Source: Sphaerimonospora mesophila NBRC 14179 = JCM 3151 (GTDB lineage Bacteria > Actinomycetota > Actinomycetes > Streptosporangiales > Streptosporangiaceae). Taken from it: a stretch of 64,000 nt of DNA. The position numbers and the translations under genes were made by a program. This document shows, one piece after another, positions 42,090 through 51,309 of the stretch. The notes beneath the pieces were generated by a model. It worked only from the letters and a program-made list of their open reading frames with translations, was not told the origin of the DNA and ran no database searches. The stretch covers positions 23,676 to 87,675 of the forward strand of contig BCRI01000011.1 in the NCBI GenBank assembly GCA_001552515.1, in the 5' to 3' direction. How positions within the stretch are numbered: position 1 is the stretch's first letter; each line of letters starts with the position of its first letter.

Positions 42090-43256
42090 GTGGAGCTGCC
42101 CGACCGCGCGGAGACGCGTTTCCCGATCGAGGAGTACGCCGCCCGCGTGGAGAAGTTCCGGGACCGGCTGCGTGCCGAGGACGTCGACGTCTACATGGGC
42201 TCGCTGCCCGAGCACATGAACTACCTCACCGGGTTCGACCCGACCAGCCTGTACTTCTTCCAGAAACTGTTCATCACCACCTCCTCCGACCGCGTGGTGC
42301 TGCTCACGCACAAGTGCGAGCGGGAACTGGCCAGGGTGACCAGCCACCTGGACGACGTGCGGATCTGGACCCACGGCGAGGACGCCGAGCAGCGTGCCCT
42401 CGACCTGCTCCGGGAGCTCGGCCTGCCGCCGGGCGGGACCCTCGGACTCGAGCTGGGCAGCTGGTATCTGAAGCCCGCGACGGTGCGGCGCATCGAGGCC
42501 GCGCTGCCGGGGGTGCGCATCGTCGACGTCACCCACATCGGTCAGCGGCTCCGGATGCGCAAGTCGCCGGCGGAGATCCGCTACATGCGGCAGGCCGCCG
42601 CGCTGGCCGACCGCGGAATGCGGGCGGCGATCGAGAACCTGCGCCCGGGCGTACGCGAGATCGACGTGCACGCGCGAATCCAGCACGCGCTCGCCGAGGC
42701 CGGCAGCGAGTACCCCGCACTGCCCACGATCATCGGGTCGGGGCCGCGCAGCGGCCTGTTCCACGCCCTGCCCTCCGACCGGGTCATCGAGGAGGGCGAC
42801 CCGGTGATGTTCGAGATCACCGGGTCGAAGGCCCGCTACAACTCGAACATCGTCCGTACACTCGTGGCCGGAACGGCCGACGACGAGCTGCGCCGGCTGT
42901 GGGACGTGGTCACGGGCGCGTTCTGGGCCGGTTTCGAGCTGTGCCGCCCCGGCACGCCGGTCGGGGAGATCGACCGGGCGACTCGCGAGGCCCGCAAGGG
43001 GTACGAGGAGTTCATCCCCGCCCGGGCAGGGTTCGGCATGGAGCTGGCGTATCCACCGGTATGGCTGGGGATGCCGGACATCCTTGAGGGGGTCGACACG
43101 CCGCTCGAGCCCGGCATGGTGTTCTCGCTGGAGCCCTCCGTCGCGATGTACCGCGGGATGACCGTCATCTTCGGCTTCAACATCCTCGTCACCGACGACG
43201 GCGCCGAGATCCTGCACAGCACGCCCCGGGACCTGTTCGAGGTCCACGCCAACTAG
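42090..43256 (+). CDS. M24 family creatinase-like hydrolase (pita-bread fold), metal ligands changed
   Basis: A 388-residue protein. The N-terminal creatinase domain (about 15-155) has EHMNYLTGFDPTSLYFFQKL. The C-terminal pita-bread domain has LRMRKSPAEIRYMRQAAALA, SGLFHALPSD and VFSLEPSVAMY. In true aminopeptidases two Asp bind metal in the D...GY.sD segment; here they are Glu242 and Asn253 (FEITGSKARYNSNIVRT). The HGxG histidine is also missing. This resembles creatinase and ectoine hydrolase, which work without metal on C-N bonds of small guanidino or amidine compounds. GTG 42090 has GAGGAGG upstream. It is the middle gene of the 40401-44339 operon. Confidence 0.87.
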   Translation: MELPDRAETRFPIEEYAARVEKFRDRLRAEDVDVYMGSLPEHMNYLTGFDPTSLYFFQKLFITTSSDRVVLLTHKCERELARVTSHLDDVRIWTHGEDAEQRALDLLRELGLPPGGTLGLELGSWYLKPATVRRIEAALPGVRIVDVTHIGQRLRMRKSPAEIRYMRQAAALADRGMRAAIENLRPGVREIDVHARIQHALAEAGSEYPALPTIIGSGPRSGLFHALPSDRVIEEGDPVMFEITGSKARYNSNIVRTLVAGTADDELRRLWDVVTGAFWAGFELCRPGTPVGEIDRATREARKGYEEFIPARAGFGMELAYPPVWLGMPDILEGVDTPLEPGMVFSLEPSVAMYRGMTVIFGFNILVTDDGAEILHSTPRDLFEVHAN

Positions 43257-43307
43257 CCGCCCGTGTGCCCGCGACGCCGGGCCCTCACCCGTGATCGGGA
43301 GTTCGAC

Positions 43308-44339
43308 ATGCTCTCTGGCCAGTCAGGCCCCACGCTGCGCTTCCTCGACGCCGGTCCCGGCGGCACCGCGGCGGCGACCCTCGCCGGACAGGGCGTCCGC
43401 CCGGAGGAGCTGCTCGCCGCCGAGGTGTTCTACGACCCGGCGCGGCTGAGCGCCGAGCAGGCCCGGCAGTCGGTGCGGCGGCTCAATCCCGGCGGCACCC
43501 TCCCGGTGTCGGCGATCCCCGCCTCCGTCGGGCTGCTCGGCCCGGAGCCGACCCGGGTGCAGGCGACGGCGCTGCCCTCCGGCGTCGCCGCGACCCACGA
43601 GAAGGGCGGACGGTACGCGACCGGGGGTCCGGCGGCGGCCACCCGGCTGATCACGGCCCCGCGTGCCGGGGACATCGTCGAGCAGTCCCACGCCATCCTG
43701 CGGGACATCACCGGCATCCTCGCCTCGCAGGGGGCGAACCTCGACGACGTGGTGAAGTTCAACATCTACTACCGCGGCGAGGGCACCCAGGAGGACTGGG
43801 CCGTCGCCGCGCGGGTCCGCGCCGGATACTTCACAGAACCCGGGCCGGCGACGACGGGGATCCCGGTTCCCCGGTTCGAGGACCCGGACACGCTGATCGC
43901 CATGCAGGTGCTGGCGATCCGGGGCGTCCGTCCGGCCCGCCGGCACTCCTGGCCGGAGGGCCACTGGGACTGGCCGTTCCACCTGCCGTACAAGCACGGG
44001 AACCGCTCGGGCGGCCTGGTCTTCATCGGCGGGCAGGTCCCGCTCGACGCGCTGGGCCGCTCGCTGGACATCGGGGACTTCCCCGCGCAGGTGCGCCGGT
44101 CGCTCGATTACATCGGCCGGGTGCTGGACGAGCTCGAGGCGCCGCGGTCCGCGGTGCGGCGGCTGACCGCCTACCTGGCCGCCGACACCGGCGGCGGCCC
44201 GGGCAAGCTGGCCGCCCTCCGGTCCGAGGTCGGCGAGTTCTTCGGCGATTCCCGCCCCGCCCTGGTGCCGGTGCCCCTGCCCGTGCTCGCCTACCCGGAC
44301 ATGGACGTGGAGATCGAGGTCCAGGCCCTGGTCGGCTGA
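43308..44339 (+). CDS. RidA family protein with two RidA-like domains
   Basis: A 343-residue protein with two YjgF/YER057c/UK114 domains. The first (about 95-215) includes GDIVEQSHAILRDITGILAS and the LDDVVKFNIYYRGEGTQEDW strand. The second (about 235-343) includes SGGLVFIGGQVPLDALGRSL, RRSLDYIGRVLDELEAPRSA and the end PVPLPVLAYPDMDVEIEVQA. RidA proteins hydrolyse reactive enamines or imines made by amine-degrading enzymes, or act as deaminases or amidases on ring-derived intermediates. Its place after amide- and guanidine-type hydrolases suggests clean-up of an imine intermediate. ATG 43308 has GGGAG upstream and is preferred to the longer frame from 43263. Confidence 0.85.
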   Translation: MLSGQSGPTLRFLDAGPGGTAAATLAGQGVRPEELLAAEVFYDPARLSAEQARQSVRRLNPGGTLPVSAIPASVGLLGPEPTRVQATALPSGVAATHEKGGRYATGGPAAATRLITAPRAGDIVEQSHAILRDITGILASQGANLDDVVKFNIYYRGEGTQEDWAVAARVRAGYFTEPGPATTGIPVPRFEDPDTLIAMQVLAIRGVRPARRHSWPEGHWDWPFHLPYKHGNRSGGLVFIGGQVPLDALGRSLDIGDFPAQVRRSLDYIGRVLDELEAPRSAVRRLTAYLAADTGGGPGKLAALRSEVGEFFGDSRPALVPVPLPVLAYPDMDVEIEVQALVG

Positions 44340-44388
44340 GCGTGCCGCCCGATGGCCGGGGCGTCACGTGAAGGAACGCGCTCTCCGG

Positions 44389-44961
44389 TCAGAACGCCGG
44401 GGGAGTCATCGAGATGATCAACCGGGTGCCGTCCTCCAGCCCCTGGAACTGGTGGGGGAGCCGGGCGACGTAGGAAAGAGAGTCACCGGCGTGCAGCGTG
44501 AGCTCCTCGGTGCCGACCTTGATCCGGGCGGATCCGCTCGTCACGACCAGGCACTCCTCGCCCGCATGAGACAGGATGTGGTCGAAACTGCCCGTCTCGC
44601 CGCCGAGGTGCATCTCGATCATCTGTAGGTTTCGCAGCTGACCCGACGAAAGCAACTCGTAGGACACCCCACCGCTGTCCGGCGGCCGGATGACGTTGCG
44701 GGAGCCTCCCCGGATCAGGGCCGGCCGGTCGGCAGGGGAGCCGAACAGGTCGAACATCGCGATGTTGAGCACCTGGGTGATGCTGTGCAGGGTCGCCAGC
44801 GACGGGGTCACCTTGCCGCGCTCGACCTGGCTGAGCAGGCTGGGACTGATCCCGCACGCGGCGGACACGGTGTCGAGGGACAGATGCCGGGCCGCGCGTG
44901 CCTCCCGCAGCCGCCGGCCTATCTCCACCACGTCCAACGGCTCTGCGATCTCGTTCGGCAT
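44389..44961 (-). CDS. XRE-cupin transcriptional regulator
   Basis: A 190-residue protein. The lambda-repressor-type helix-turn-helix spans residues 12-70 (RRLREARAARHLSLDTVSAA, CGISPSLLSQVERGKVTPSL). The C-terminal cupin_2 barrel spans 105-188 (SHAGEECLVVTSGSARIKVG, LTLHAGDSLSYVARLPHQFQ). Regulators of this build (PuuR/SutR type) usually repress amine, amino acid or sulfur-compound genes and release DNA when the cupin binds the ligand. ATG 44961 has GGAGGAGGG upstream. A perfect copy of the island palindrome (45034-45048) lies 73 bases before its start, fitting autoregulation, so it is the more likely of the two regulators to own the TRCAG-N5-CTGYA operator. Confidence 0.92.
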   Translation of the reverse strand: MPNEIAEPLDVVEIGRRLREARAARHLSLDTVSAACGISPSLLSQVERGKVTPSLATLHSITQVLNIAMFDLFGSPADRPALIRGGSRNVIRPPDSGGVSYELLSSGQLRNLQMIEMHLGGETGSFDHILSHAGEECLVVTSGSARIKVGTEELTLHAGDSLSYVARLPHQFQGLEDGTRLIISMTPPAF

Positions 44962-45033
44962 CCGTCCCTCCTCCGGATTGGGTCGGCAGGGCAGACGGGC
45001 GGCCCAAGCGCGACAGGGGCCAGAGTACCGGTC

Positions 45034-45048
45034 TACAGCCGGGCTGTA
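45034..45048. promoter_or_regulatory. Island operator upstream of the XRE-cupin gene
   Basis: TACAG (45034-45038), CCGGG, CTGTA (45044-45048), flanked as TCTACAG...CTGTAGA. Read on the minus strand it continues GTTCTACAG, the same nine bases as at 23643-23651 and 30791-30783. Confidence 0.7.
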
Positions 45049-45160
45049 GAACTTGTAGTAAGACCGGCCGGCCGGGCGGCGCCACCCTGTCGTGATCTCG
45101 TCGATGCGACCGAAGAGCACTTGAAAGTATCGCCACTGCGATGGAATACAGCCTCTCCGG

Positions 45161-45174
45161 CTCGTATATGCGAG
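45161..45174 (+). promoter_or_regulatory. Palindrome and -10 region of the molybdate operon
   Basis: CTCGTATATGCGAG is a palindrome with one mismatched pair, holding a TATATG -10 candidate, 18 bases before GTG 45192. It could be the site where the HTH-TOBE protein represses its own operon. Confidence 0.45.
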
Positions 45175-45191
45175 AGATAGGGTGAGGGCTT

Positions 45192-45602
45192 GTGACGACA
45201 TTTCGGATCAGCGAGGCCGCCGCGCTGCTCGGGGTCAGCTCCGACACCGTCCGCCGCTGGGTGGACACGGGCCGGCTGCGGGCGGAGCGGGACGACCACG
45301 GCCACCGGCAGGTGAACGGCGGTGATCTGGCCGCCTTCGCCCGCGCCCAGGTCGAGTCGGTCGACGGCGGCCGATCCTCGGCCCGCAACCACTTCCGCGG
45401 AATCGTGACCGAGGTGATCAAGGACGCGGTGATGGCACAGGTGGAGATCGCCGCGGGGCCCTTCCGGGTGGTGTCGCTGATGAGCCGCCAGGCCGCCGAT
45501 GAGCTCGGCCTGACCCCGGGAGTGGTGGCGATCGCCGTGATCAAGTCCACCAACGTCGTCGTGGAGATCCCCGGCCACGAACGCGTGGCCGCTCACCCCT
45601 GA
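45192..45602 (+). CDS. HTH-TOBE molybdate-responsive regulator
   Basis: A 136-residue protein. A MerR-like/excisionase helix-turn-helix at residues 1-55 (FRISEAAALLGVSSDTVRRW, LRAERDDHGHRQVNGGDLAA) is fused to a single TOBE (MopI) domain at 65-132 (RNHFRGIVTEVIKDAVMAQV, SLMSRQAADELGLTPGVVAI, KSTNVVVEI). TOBE domains bind molybdate or tungstate. The gene leads the operon with modA nine bases later, so it is likely the molybdate sensor and repressor of the operon, the actinobacterial stand-in for ModE. GTG 45192 follows a GGTGAGGG ribosome site. Confidence 0.9.
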   Translation: MTTFRISEAAALLGVSSDTVRRWVDTGRLRAERDDHGHRQVNGGDLAAFARAQVESVDGGRSSARNHFRGIVTEVIKDAVMAQVEIAAGPFRVVSLMSRQAADELGLTPGVVAIAVIKSTNVVVEIPGHERVAAHP

Positions 45603-45611
45603 GGAGCCCCC

Positions 45612-46382
45612 TTGGCGTTCAGGCGTCTTTCCCGATGGGCCGTGGTCCTTCCCGCCCTGCTCGCGCTGGGGCTGACGGGCTGCGGCTCCGGCGAACCGGC
45701 CGGCGCGGGCGTCACGGAGGTGACGGTGTTCGCGGCGGCGTCGCTGACCGGCACCTTCACCGAACTCGGCAAGATCTTCGAAGCCGCCCATCCGGGCACC
45801 ACGGTGAGGTTCGGCTTCGGCTCCAGCGCCACGCTGGCCCAGCAGATCGTCCAGGGCGCCCCGGCCGACGTGTTCGCCGCCGCCAGCCCGGCCACCATGA
45901 AGACCGTGACGGACGCGTCACTCGCGAGCACGCCGACCACGTTCGCACGCAACAGGCTCCAGATCGCCGTCCCGGCCGACGACCCGGCCGGGGTGGACGA
46001 CCTGAAGGACCTGACGGACCCGAAGGTGAAGGTGGCCCTGTGCGCCGAGCAGGTGCCCTGCGGCGCGGCGGCGGTCAAGGCGCTGGACGCGGCCGGGCTC
46101 GAGGTCACCCCCGTCACCCTCGAGCAGGACGTCAAGGCCACGCTGACGAAGGTGGAGCTGGGCGAGGTGGACGCGGCGCTGGTCTACACGACCGACGTGA
46201 TCGCCTCCGGCGGCAGGGTGCGGGGCATCGCGTTCCCCGAGGCCGGCCAGGCCATCAACGACTATCCGATCGCCACCCTGGCCCCGGCGCCCGCCGGTGA
46301 CCTCGCCCGGCGGTTCGTCGACCTGGTGCTGTCACAGCAGGGCAGGGACGTGCTGACCGAGGCCGGCTTCGAGGCGCCCTGA
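45612..46382 (+). CDS. modA: Molybdate ABC transporter substrate-binding lipoprotein
   Basis: A 256-residue binding protein. A short lipoprotein signal with lipobox LGLTGC (Cys23) is followed by EVTVFAAASLTGTFTELGKI, the hallmark start of ModA, where AAASL contacts the oxyanion. FGFGSSATLAQQIVQGAPAD and VFAAASPATM give the second oxyanion loop, and DAALVYTTDVIASGG the C-lobe motif. It binds molybdate or tungstate outside the membrane. TTG 45612 is used because GAGGAG lies at 45601-45606 and no ATG follows in a suitable place. It is followed by modB after six bases. Confidence 0.93.
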   Translation: MAFRRLSRWAVVLPALLALGLTGCGSGEPAGAGVTEVTVFAAASLTGTFTELGKIFEAAHPGTTVRFGFGSSATLAQQIVQGAPADVFAAASPATMKTVTDASLASTPTTFARNRLQIAVPADDPAGVDDLKDLTDPKVKVALCAEQVPCGAAAVKALDAAGLEVTPVTLEQDVKATLTKVELGEVDAALVYTTDVIASGGRVRGIAFPEAGQAINDYPIATLAPAPAGDLARRFVDLVLSQQGRDVLTEAGFEAP

Positions 46383-46388
46383 GCCCAC

Positions 46389-47230
46389 ATGGTCACCATC
46401 AACCGCGCCGGGCCGGTGGAGCCGCACGGCGGATCCACGGCAGGCCGCCGGCCTTCCGGCCGCCTGCCGTGGATGCTGGTCCTGCCCGCGCTGCTCGGGC
46501 TGGCCTTCCTGGTGCTGCCGCTGGCCGGGCTGCTCGTCCGCGCCCCGTGGCCGACGCTGCTGGAGCGGCTGACCGAGCCGCACGTGCTGGAGGCCCTGCG
46601 GCTGTCGCTGCTCTGCGCCACCATCGCCACCGCCGTCTGCCTGCTGCTCGGGGTGCCGCTCGCCTGGCTGCTGGCCCGGGTCGATTTCCCCGGCCGCCGC
46701 CTGGTGCGGGCCCTGGTCACCGTGCCGCTGGTGCTGCCCCCGGTGGTCGGCGGCGTCGCGCTGCTGCTCGTGCTGGGCCGGCGCGGCCTGATCGGCCACT
46801 CCCTCGAGGCGAGCTTCGGTATCACGTTGCCTTTCACCACCGTCGGCGTCATCGTGGCCGAGGCGTTCGTGGCGATGCCGTTCCTGGTCATCAGCGTCGA
46901 GGGCGCGCTACGCGCCGCCGACCAGCGCTTTGAGGAGGCCGCGGCCACGCTGGGCGCCTCCCGGTGGACCGTGTTCCGGCGCGTCACACTGCCCATGGTC
47001 ATGCCGGGCGTGGCGGCGGGAGCCGTACTGTGCTGGGCGCGGGCGCTCGGCGAGTTCGGCGCGACGATCACGTTCGCCGGCAACTTCCCCGGCACCACCC
47101 GCACCATGCCGCTGGCGGTCTACCTGGCCCTGGAGACCGAGCCGGAGGCGGCCATCGTGCTCAGCCTGGTCCTGCTGGCCGTCTCCGTCGTCATCCTGGC
47201 CGGCCTGCGCGACCGGTGGGTGAGCACACC

Positions 47231-47234
<4 letters not shown>
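46389..47234 (+). CDS. modB: Molybdate ABC transporter permease
   Basis: A 281-residue integral membrane protein with about six hydrophobic segments. The ModB-type text includes VPLVLPPVVGGVALLLVLGR and RGLIGHSLEASFGITLPFTT, with the EAA loop EEAAATLGASRWTVFRRVTL and ARALGEFGATITFAGNFPGT at the end. It forms the channel for molybdate uptake with ModC. The stop overlaps the modC start (GTGA). Confidence 0.93.
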
Positions 47235-48265
<1,031 letters not shown>

Positions 48266-48293
48266 ACCACCGCTCGATCCGCTCGCCGGCGGC

Positions 48294-49553
48294 TCAGGAG
48301 GGCTCGTCCGCGATCTCGGGGGAGTCCCGCACCACGCGGGTCGCGCTGGGAGCGGGTACGCGCTCGGCCGCCTGGGGGGAGGCCGCTGCGGCCCGGCGGC
48401 GCAGCAGGCGGGCCAGCGGCTCGGCCCCGCGGGCCAGCAGCGGCCCGGCGACCGCGAGGATGAGCACATAGGCCGCGGCCAGCGGCCCGAGCTTGGCGCC
48501 GACGCCGCCGCTGACGGCCAGGCCGGCGATGACGATGTTGAACTCGCCCCGGGAGATGAGGGCGGCTCCCGCCCGCAGCCGGCCGCTCGGGCCGACCCCG
48601 GCCCGCCGGGCGGCGATCCAGCCGGTGGCGACCTTGGTGACCACGCCGATCACGGCGAGCAGCGTGGCGATCCCGAGGACCGGCGGCAGCTGACGCGGAT
48701 CGGTCTGCAGGCCGAAGAACACGAAGAAGACGGCGGCGAACAGGTCGCGCAGCGGCTCCAGCACGCGCCTGGCGTTGTGGGCCAGCGGGCCCGACAGGGC
48801 GATGCCGACCAGGAACGCCCCCACCGCAGCCGACACCTGCAGCTGCTGGGCGACCCCGGCGACCAGCAGGGTCAGCCCGAGCACCTTCAGCAGCAGCACC
48901 TCTTCGTTGGGGCTGGAGACGAATCGCCCCACCAGGGGACCGTGCCGCAGCGCGATGACCAGGATGACGGTGATCGTGGCGCCCGCGATGGCCAGGCTCA
49001 TCGCCCCGGCGGCCAGCCCGGCCCCGGCCAGCAGCGTGGTGAGGATCGGCAGGTAGGCGGCCATGGCGAGGTCCTCGAACACCAGCACCGACAGCACGGC
49101 CGGGGTCTCGCGGTTGCCCAGCCAGCCGAGATCCCCGACCACTTTGGCGGTGATGCCGGAGGAGGTGACATAGGTGATGCCGCCGAGGGCGACGGCCGCG
49201 ACCGGCCCCCACCCCAGCACAAGCGCCGTGATCACACCGGGGGCGGCGTTCAGCACCAGGTCGAGCAGGCCCACCGGGGCCGAGGTCCGAAGCGTCCCCA
49301 CCAGTTCATCGGCCGTGTATTCCAGGCCCAGGGTGAACAGGAGCAGGATCACGCCGACCTCGGCGCCCAGTGAGACGAATTCCTCGCTGGTGGTCAGGGG
49401 AAGGATCCCGCCGATACCGAAGGCCAGACCGGCCAGCAGGTACAGCGGGATCGCGGAAATGGAGAAACGGATCGCCACGGCCCCGAGCAGCCCCAGGGCC
49501 AGGATGATCGCACCGAGTTCGATTAGTTGGATGGCACCGTGCACGGGCGTCAT
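48294..49553 (-). CDS. Cation/proton antiporter (CPA2, KhtU/CpeB-like)
   Basis: A 419-residue membrane protein with about twelve hydrophobic segments of the Na+/H+ exchanger fold. Recognisable blocks are AGLAFGIGGILPLTTSEEFV, LLLFTLGLEYTADELVGTLR, the unwound-helix region GGITYVTSSGITAKVVGDLG, VLVFEDLAMAAYLP and SRGEFNIVIAGLAVSGG. It lacks the long TrkA-N C-terminus of KefB/KefC; that control function is encoded separately by the gene just upstream. ATG 49553 overlaps its stop (ATGA). The pair resembles KhtT-KhtU and the Streptomyces CpeA-CpeB system, which exports potassium in exchange for protons. Confidence 0.9.
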   Translation of the reverse strand: MTPVHGAIQLIELGAIILALGLLGAVAIRFSISAIPLYLLAGLAFGIGGILPLTTSEEFVSLGAEVGVILLLFTLGLEYTADELVGTLRTSAPVGLLDLVLNAAPGVITALVLGWGPVAAVALGGITYVTSSGITAKVVGDLGWLGNRETPAVLSVLVFEDLAMAAYLPILTTLLAGAGLAAGAMSLAIAGATITVILVIALRHGPLVGRFVSSPNEEVLLLKVLGLTLLVAGVAQQLQVSAAVGAFLVGIALSGPLAHNARRVLEPLRDLFAAVFFVFFGLQTDPRQLPPVLGIATLLAVIGVVTKVATGWIAARRAGVGPSGRLRAGAALISRGEFNIVIAGLAVSGGVGAKLGPLAAAYVLILAVAGPLLARGAEPLARLLRRRAAAASPQAAERVPAPSATRVVRDSPEIADEPS

Positions 49554-50032
49554 CCGTTGGCGAAGATGTCGGCCACCGCCGCTGTTCCCTCCCCGGTGCC
49601 CACGACGACGACGACGTCGCCAGACGAGAACACGAGATCGGGACGCGGGCTGGCTATCACCTGACCCTGGCGGACCACGGCGACGATCGACGCCCCGGTC
49701 CTGGTGCGTACTCGGCTGTCACCGAGCGCGCGTCCGTCGTACGGTGATCCCGCCGCTATCGGAATCTTCTCCGTCATGAGACCCTCTACCTGGCGATGCA
49801 GCTCGCTGAGGCGCTCCACGATCCGGCCGGTGCCCAGCAGCTCGGCCAGCGCGTTGGCCTCGTCGGCGGTCAGCATCACCGTGACCACACAGGTGTCGGG
49901 GTCTTCCTTGTCGTAGATCACCAGGTCGCGGCGGCCGGTGTGATGTGAGATCACCCCTACCTGCCGGCCTCGCTCGGTGGTGAGCACATGCTGCAGCCCG
50001 ATACCCGGCAGTCCCGTCCGCGTGAGATCCAC
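49550..50032 (-). CDS. RCK_C (TrkA_C) regulatory subunit of the antiporter, KhtT/CpeA-like
   Basis: A 160-residue cytoplasmic protein. The N-terminal part (1-70, LTRTGLPGIGLQHVLTTERG, LVIYDKEDPDTCVVTVMLTA) matches the KhtT N-domain. The C-terminal RCK_C domain (80-158, IPIAAGSPYDGRALGDSRVR, TGASIVAVVRQGQVIASPRP, LVFSSGDVVVVVGTGEGTAA) is the ligand-binding module. In the KhtT and CpeA families this module binds c-di-AMP and gates the antiporter; that is family knowledge, not shown here. GTG 50032 with GAGGAG upstream is chosen. The c-di-AMP riboswitch 1 kb away strengthens the link. Confidence 0.88.
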   Translation of the reverse strand: MDLTRTGLPGIGLQHVLTTERGRQVGVISHHTGRRDLVIYDKEDPDTCVVTVMLTADEANALAELLGTGRIVERLSELHRQVEGLMTEKIPIAAGSPYDGRALGDSRVRTRTGASIVAVVRQGQVIASPRPDLVFSSGDVVVVVGTGEGTAAVADIFANG

Positions 50033-50155
50033 GTCTCCTCCTGAGCTGTTCCTTTTTCCTGGTGCCGCGGACTCCGGCGGCCCTACGGGCACAGCATTAC
50101 AGAACATAAAAGGCCGGGCGAACCGCCGCGTACACGGGGTGGAGCTGAGACGGCG

Positions 50156-50198
50156 GGACCCCGACCGGGAGCCGGGTCACGGCCTCCGGTCGGGGTCC
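50156..50198 (-). terminator. Terminator of the CHAP hydrolase gene
   Basis: GGACCCCGACCGG (50156-50168) pairs perfectly with CCGGTCGGGGTCC (50186-50198). It lies 44 bases past the CHAP stop. The rest of 50033-50241 contains no gene; three short CAGCGTTT/CAGCGCTT repeats sit at about 50202-50228. Confidence 0.75.
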
Positions 50199-50241
50199 TA
50201 CCAGCGTTTCAGCGTTTCAGCGCTTCGCGGGCTGGATCGCG

Positions 50242-50952
50242 TCAGGGCGCGGTGTACAGCGGGTAGCCGTACCCGGCCACGTAGCTCTTGGAGCGGGTGC
50301 GCTGCTCAACGGCGCCGCCGTCACCGGTGTTGCCCTCGATGGTCTCGATGGTGCCGTCGCCGTTGTCGCGGACGACGAAGCCGACGTGGTCGATGCCGCC
50401 GATGGAGTTGCCACCGCTCCAGTCGAAGAAGACCACCGCTCCGGGCACGGGGGTGTCGCCCCACCGGCCGTGCTCGGCGAACCAGGTGGCGTGCGTGACG
50501 GTGTAGGCGTCGGAGCCCATGACGGGGCCGATGCCGAGCTGCTCGCCCACCCAGGAGACGAACATGTCGCACCAGGGGGCGTTGGCGTAACCGGACAGGG
50601 TGCCGCCGTCACGGGCCAGGGTCTCCTGGGCGCGCGGGCTGGACATGTACCACTCGTGGAACTTGGTCCCGCCGCCGTAGCTGTTCTCGGTGATTCCGAC
50701 CTGGCTGGCGGCCAGCTTCAGCACGTCCTGCGGGCTGACCTTGGGCAGCGTGGCGGCGATCTGGGCGAGGGTGTCGGGGCTGCCGCTGGTGGCGCCGTCG
50801 CCGCCCGCCTGCACGATGTGGGACGTGACCGCGGCGGCGTGGGTGGTACCGGCCTGCGCCGCCTGCGGCCCGGCGACCACGGCCGAGACGAGGGCGCCGG
50901 CGGCGACGCCCGTGACGAGGGCAGCACGGGCACAGGACTTGAGGGCGTGCAT
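50242..50952 (-). CDS. Secreted CHAP-domain cell wall hydrolase
   Basis: A 236-residue exported protein. The signal peptide covers residues 1 to about 35 (Lys/Arg start, ALVTGVAAGALVSAVVAG core, AQA cleavage site). A short linker leads to a CHAP amidase/endopeptidase domain (about 80-235). The catalytic Cys is in ANAPWCDMFVSWVGEQLG, the His in GGIDHVGFVVRDNGDGTIET, and the acidic residue in IEGNTGDGG. It should cut peptidoglycan peptides during growth or germination. A long 5' leader contains a c-di-AMP riboswitch (50958-51115), so it belongs to the wall hydrolases shut down by c-di-AMP. Confidence 0.92.
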   Translation of the reverse strand: MHALKSCARAALVTGVAAGALVSAVVAGPQAAQAGTTHAAAVTSHIVQAGGDGATSGSPDTLAQIAATLPKVSPQDVLKLAASQVGITENSYGGGTKFHEWYMSSPRAQETLARDGGTLSGYANAPWCDMFVSWVGEQLGIGPVMGSDAYTVTHATWFAEHGRWGDTPVPGAVVFFDWSGGNSIGGIDHVGFVVRDNGDGTIETIEGNTGDGGAVEQRTRSKSYVAGYGYPLYTAP

Positions 50953-50957
50953 GCGGG

Positions 50958-51115
50958 GTCTACTCCCTTGCTTCCATGCCGCCTACCGGGTTAGCTGACG
51001 GGTTCGGGCTGGAAGTTGCCCTACGGCACGGCACAGCGCGCCGATTCACCCCAAGGAGAGGTGGGTCCCCGGCTCCGCGCGGACGCGGACTCGGCGGCCG
51101 GGCGGTGTCCCGGCC
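50958..51115 (-). ncRNA. ydaO/yuaA-type c-di-AMP riboswitch
   Basis: The minus strand shows the conserved blocks in order: GCGGAGCCGGGGACCCACC, CTTGGGGTGAATCGGCG, CCGTAGGGCAACTTCCAGCC, CGAACCCGTCAGCTAACC and GGTAGGCGGCATGGAAG, ending next to the ribosome-binding region of the CHAP gene. These are the signature sequences of the ydaO class, which senses c-di-AMP and turns wall hydrolase genes off. Outer boundaries are approximate. Confidence 0.92.
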
Positions 51116-51186
51116 GGGACACCGCGTCGGTCAGAGGTGGGCACACTTGACCTGAAAAACGGACATATGCGCCCTTGGATGCATAA

Positions 51187-51215
51187 AAGGTAATAGATAC
51201 CACGACGCCGGTCAA
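51187..51215 (-). promoter_or_regulatory. Promoter of the riboswitch-CHAP transcript
   Basis: TTGACC (minus, 51215-51210), 17 bases, TACCTT (51192-51187). Transcription would start near 51180, giving a leader of about 230 bases that contains the riboswitch. The 51216-51309 stretch holds nothing else. Confidence 0.6.
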
Positions 51216-51309
51216 GTAAAGACAACTGGGGTTTTACTGGACGGATCAGTGGGAACCAAGGGGCGTCGCGCGCAGGCCCGCCCCGCGCGCACACGTCACC
51301 GCGACGCGC

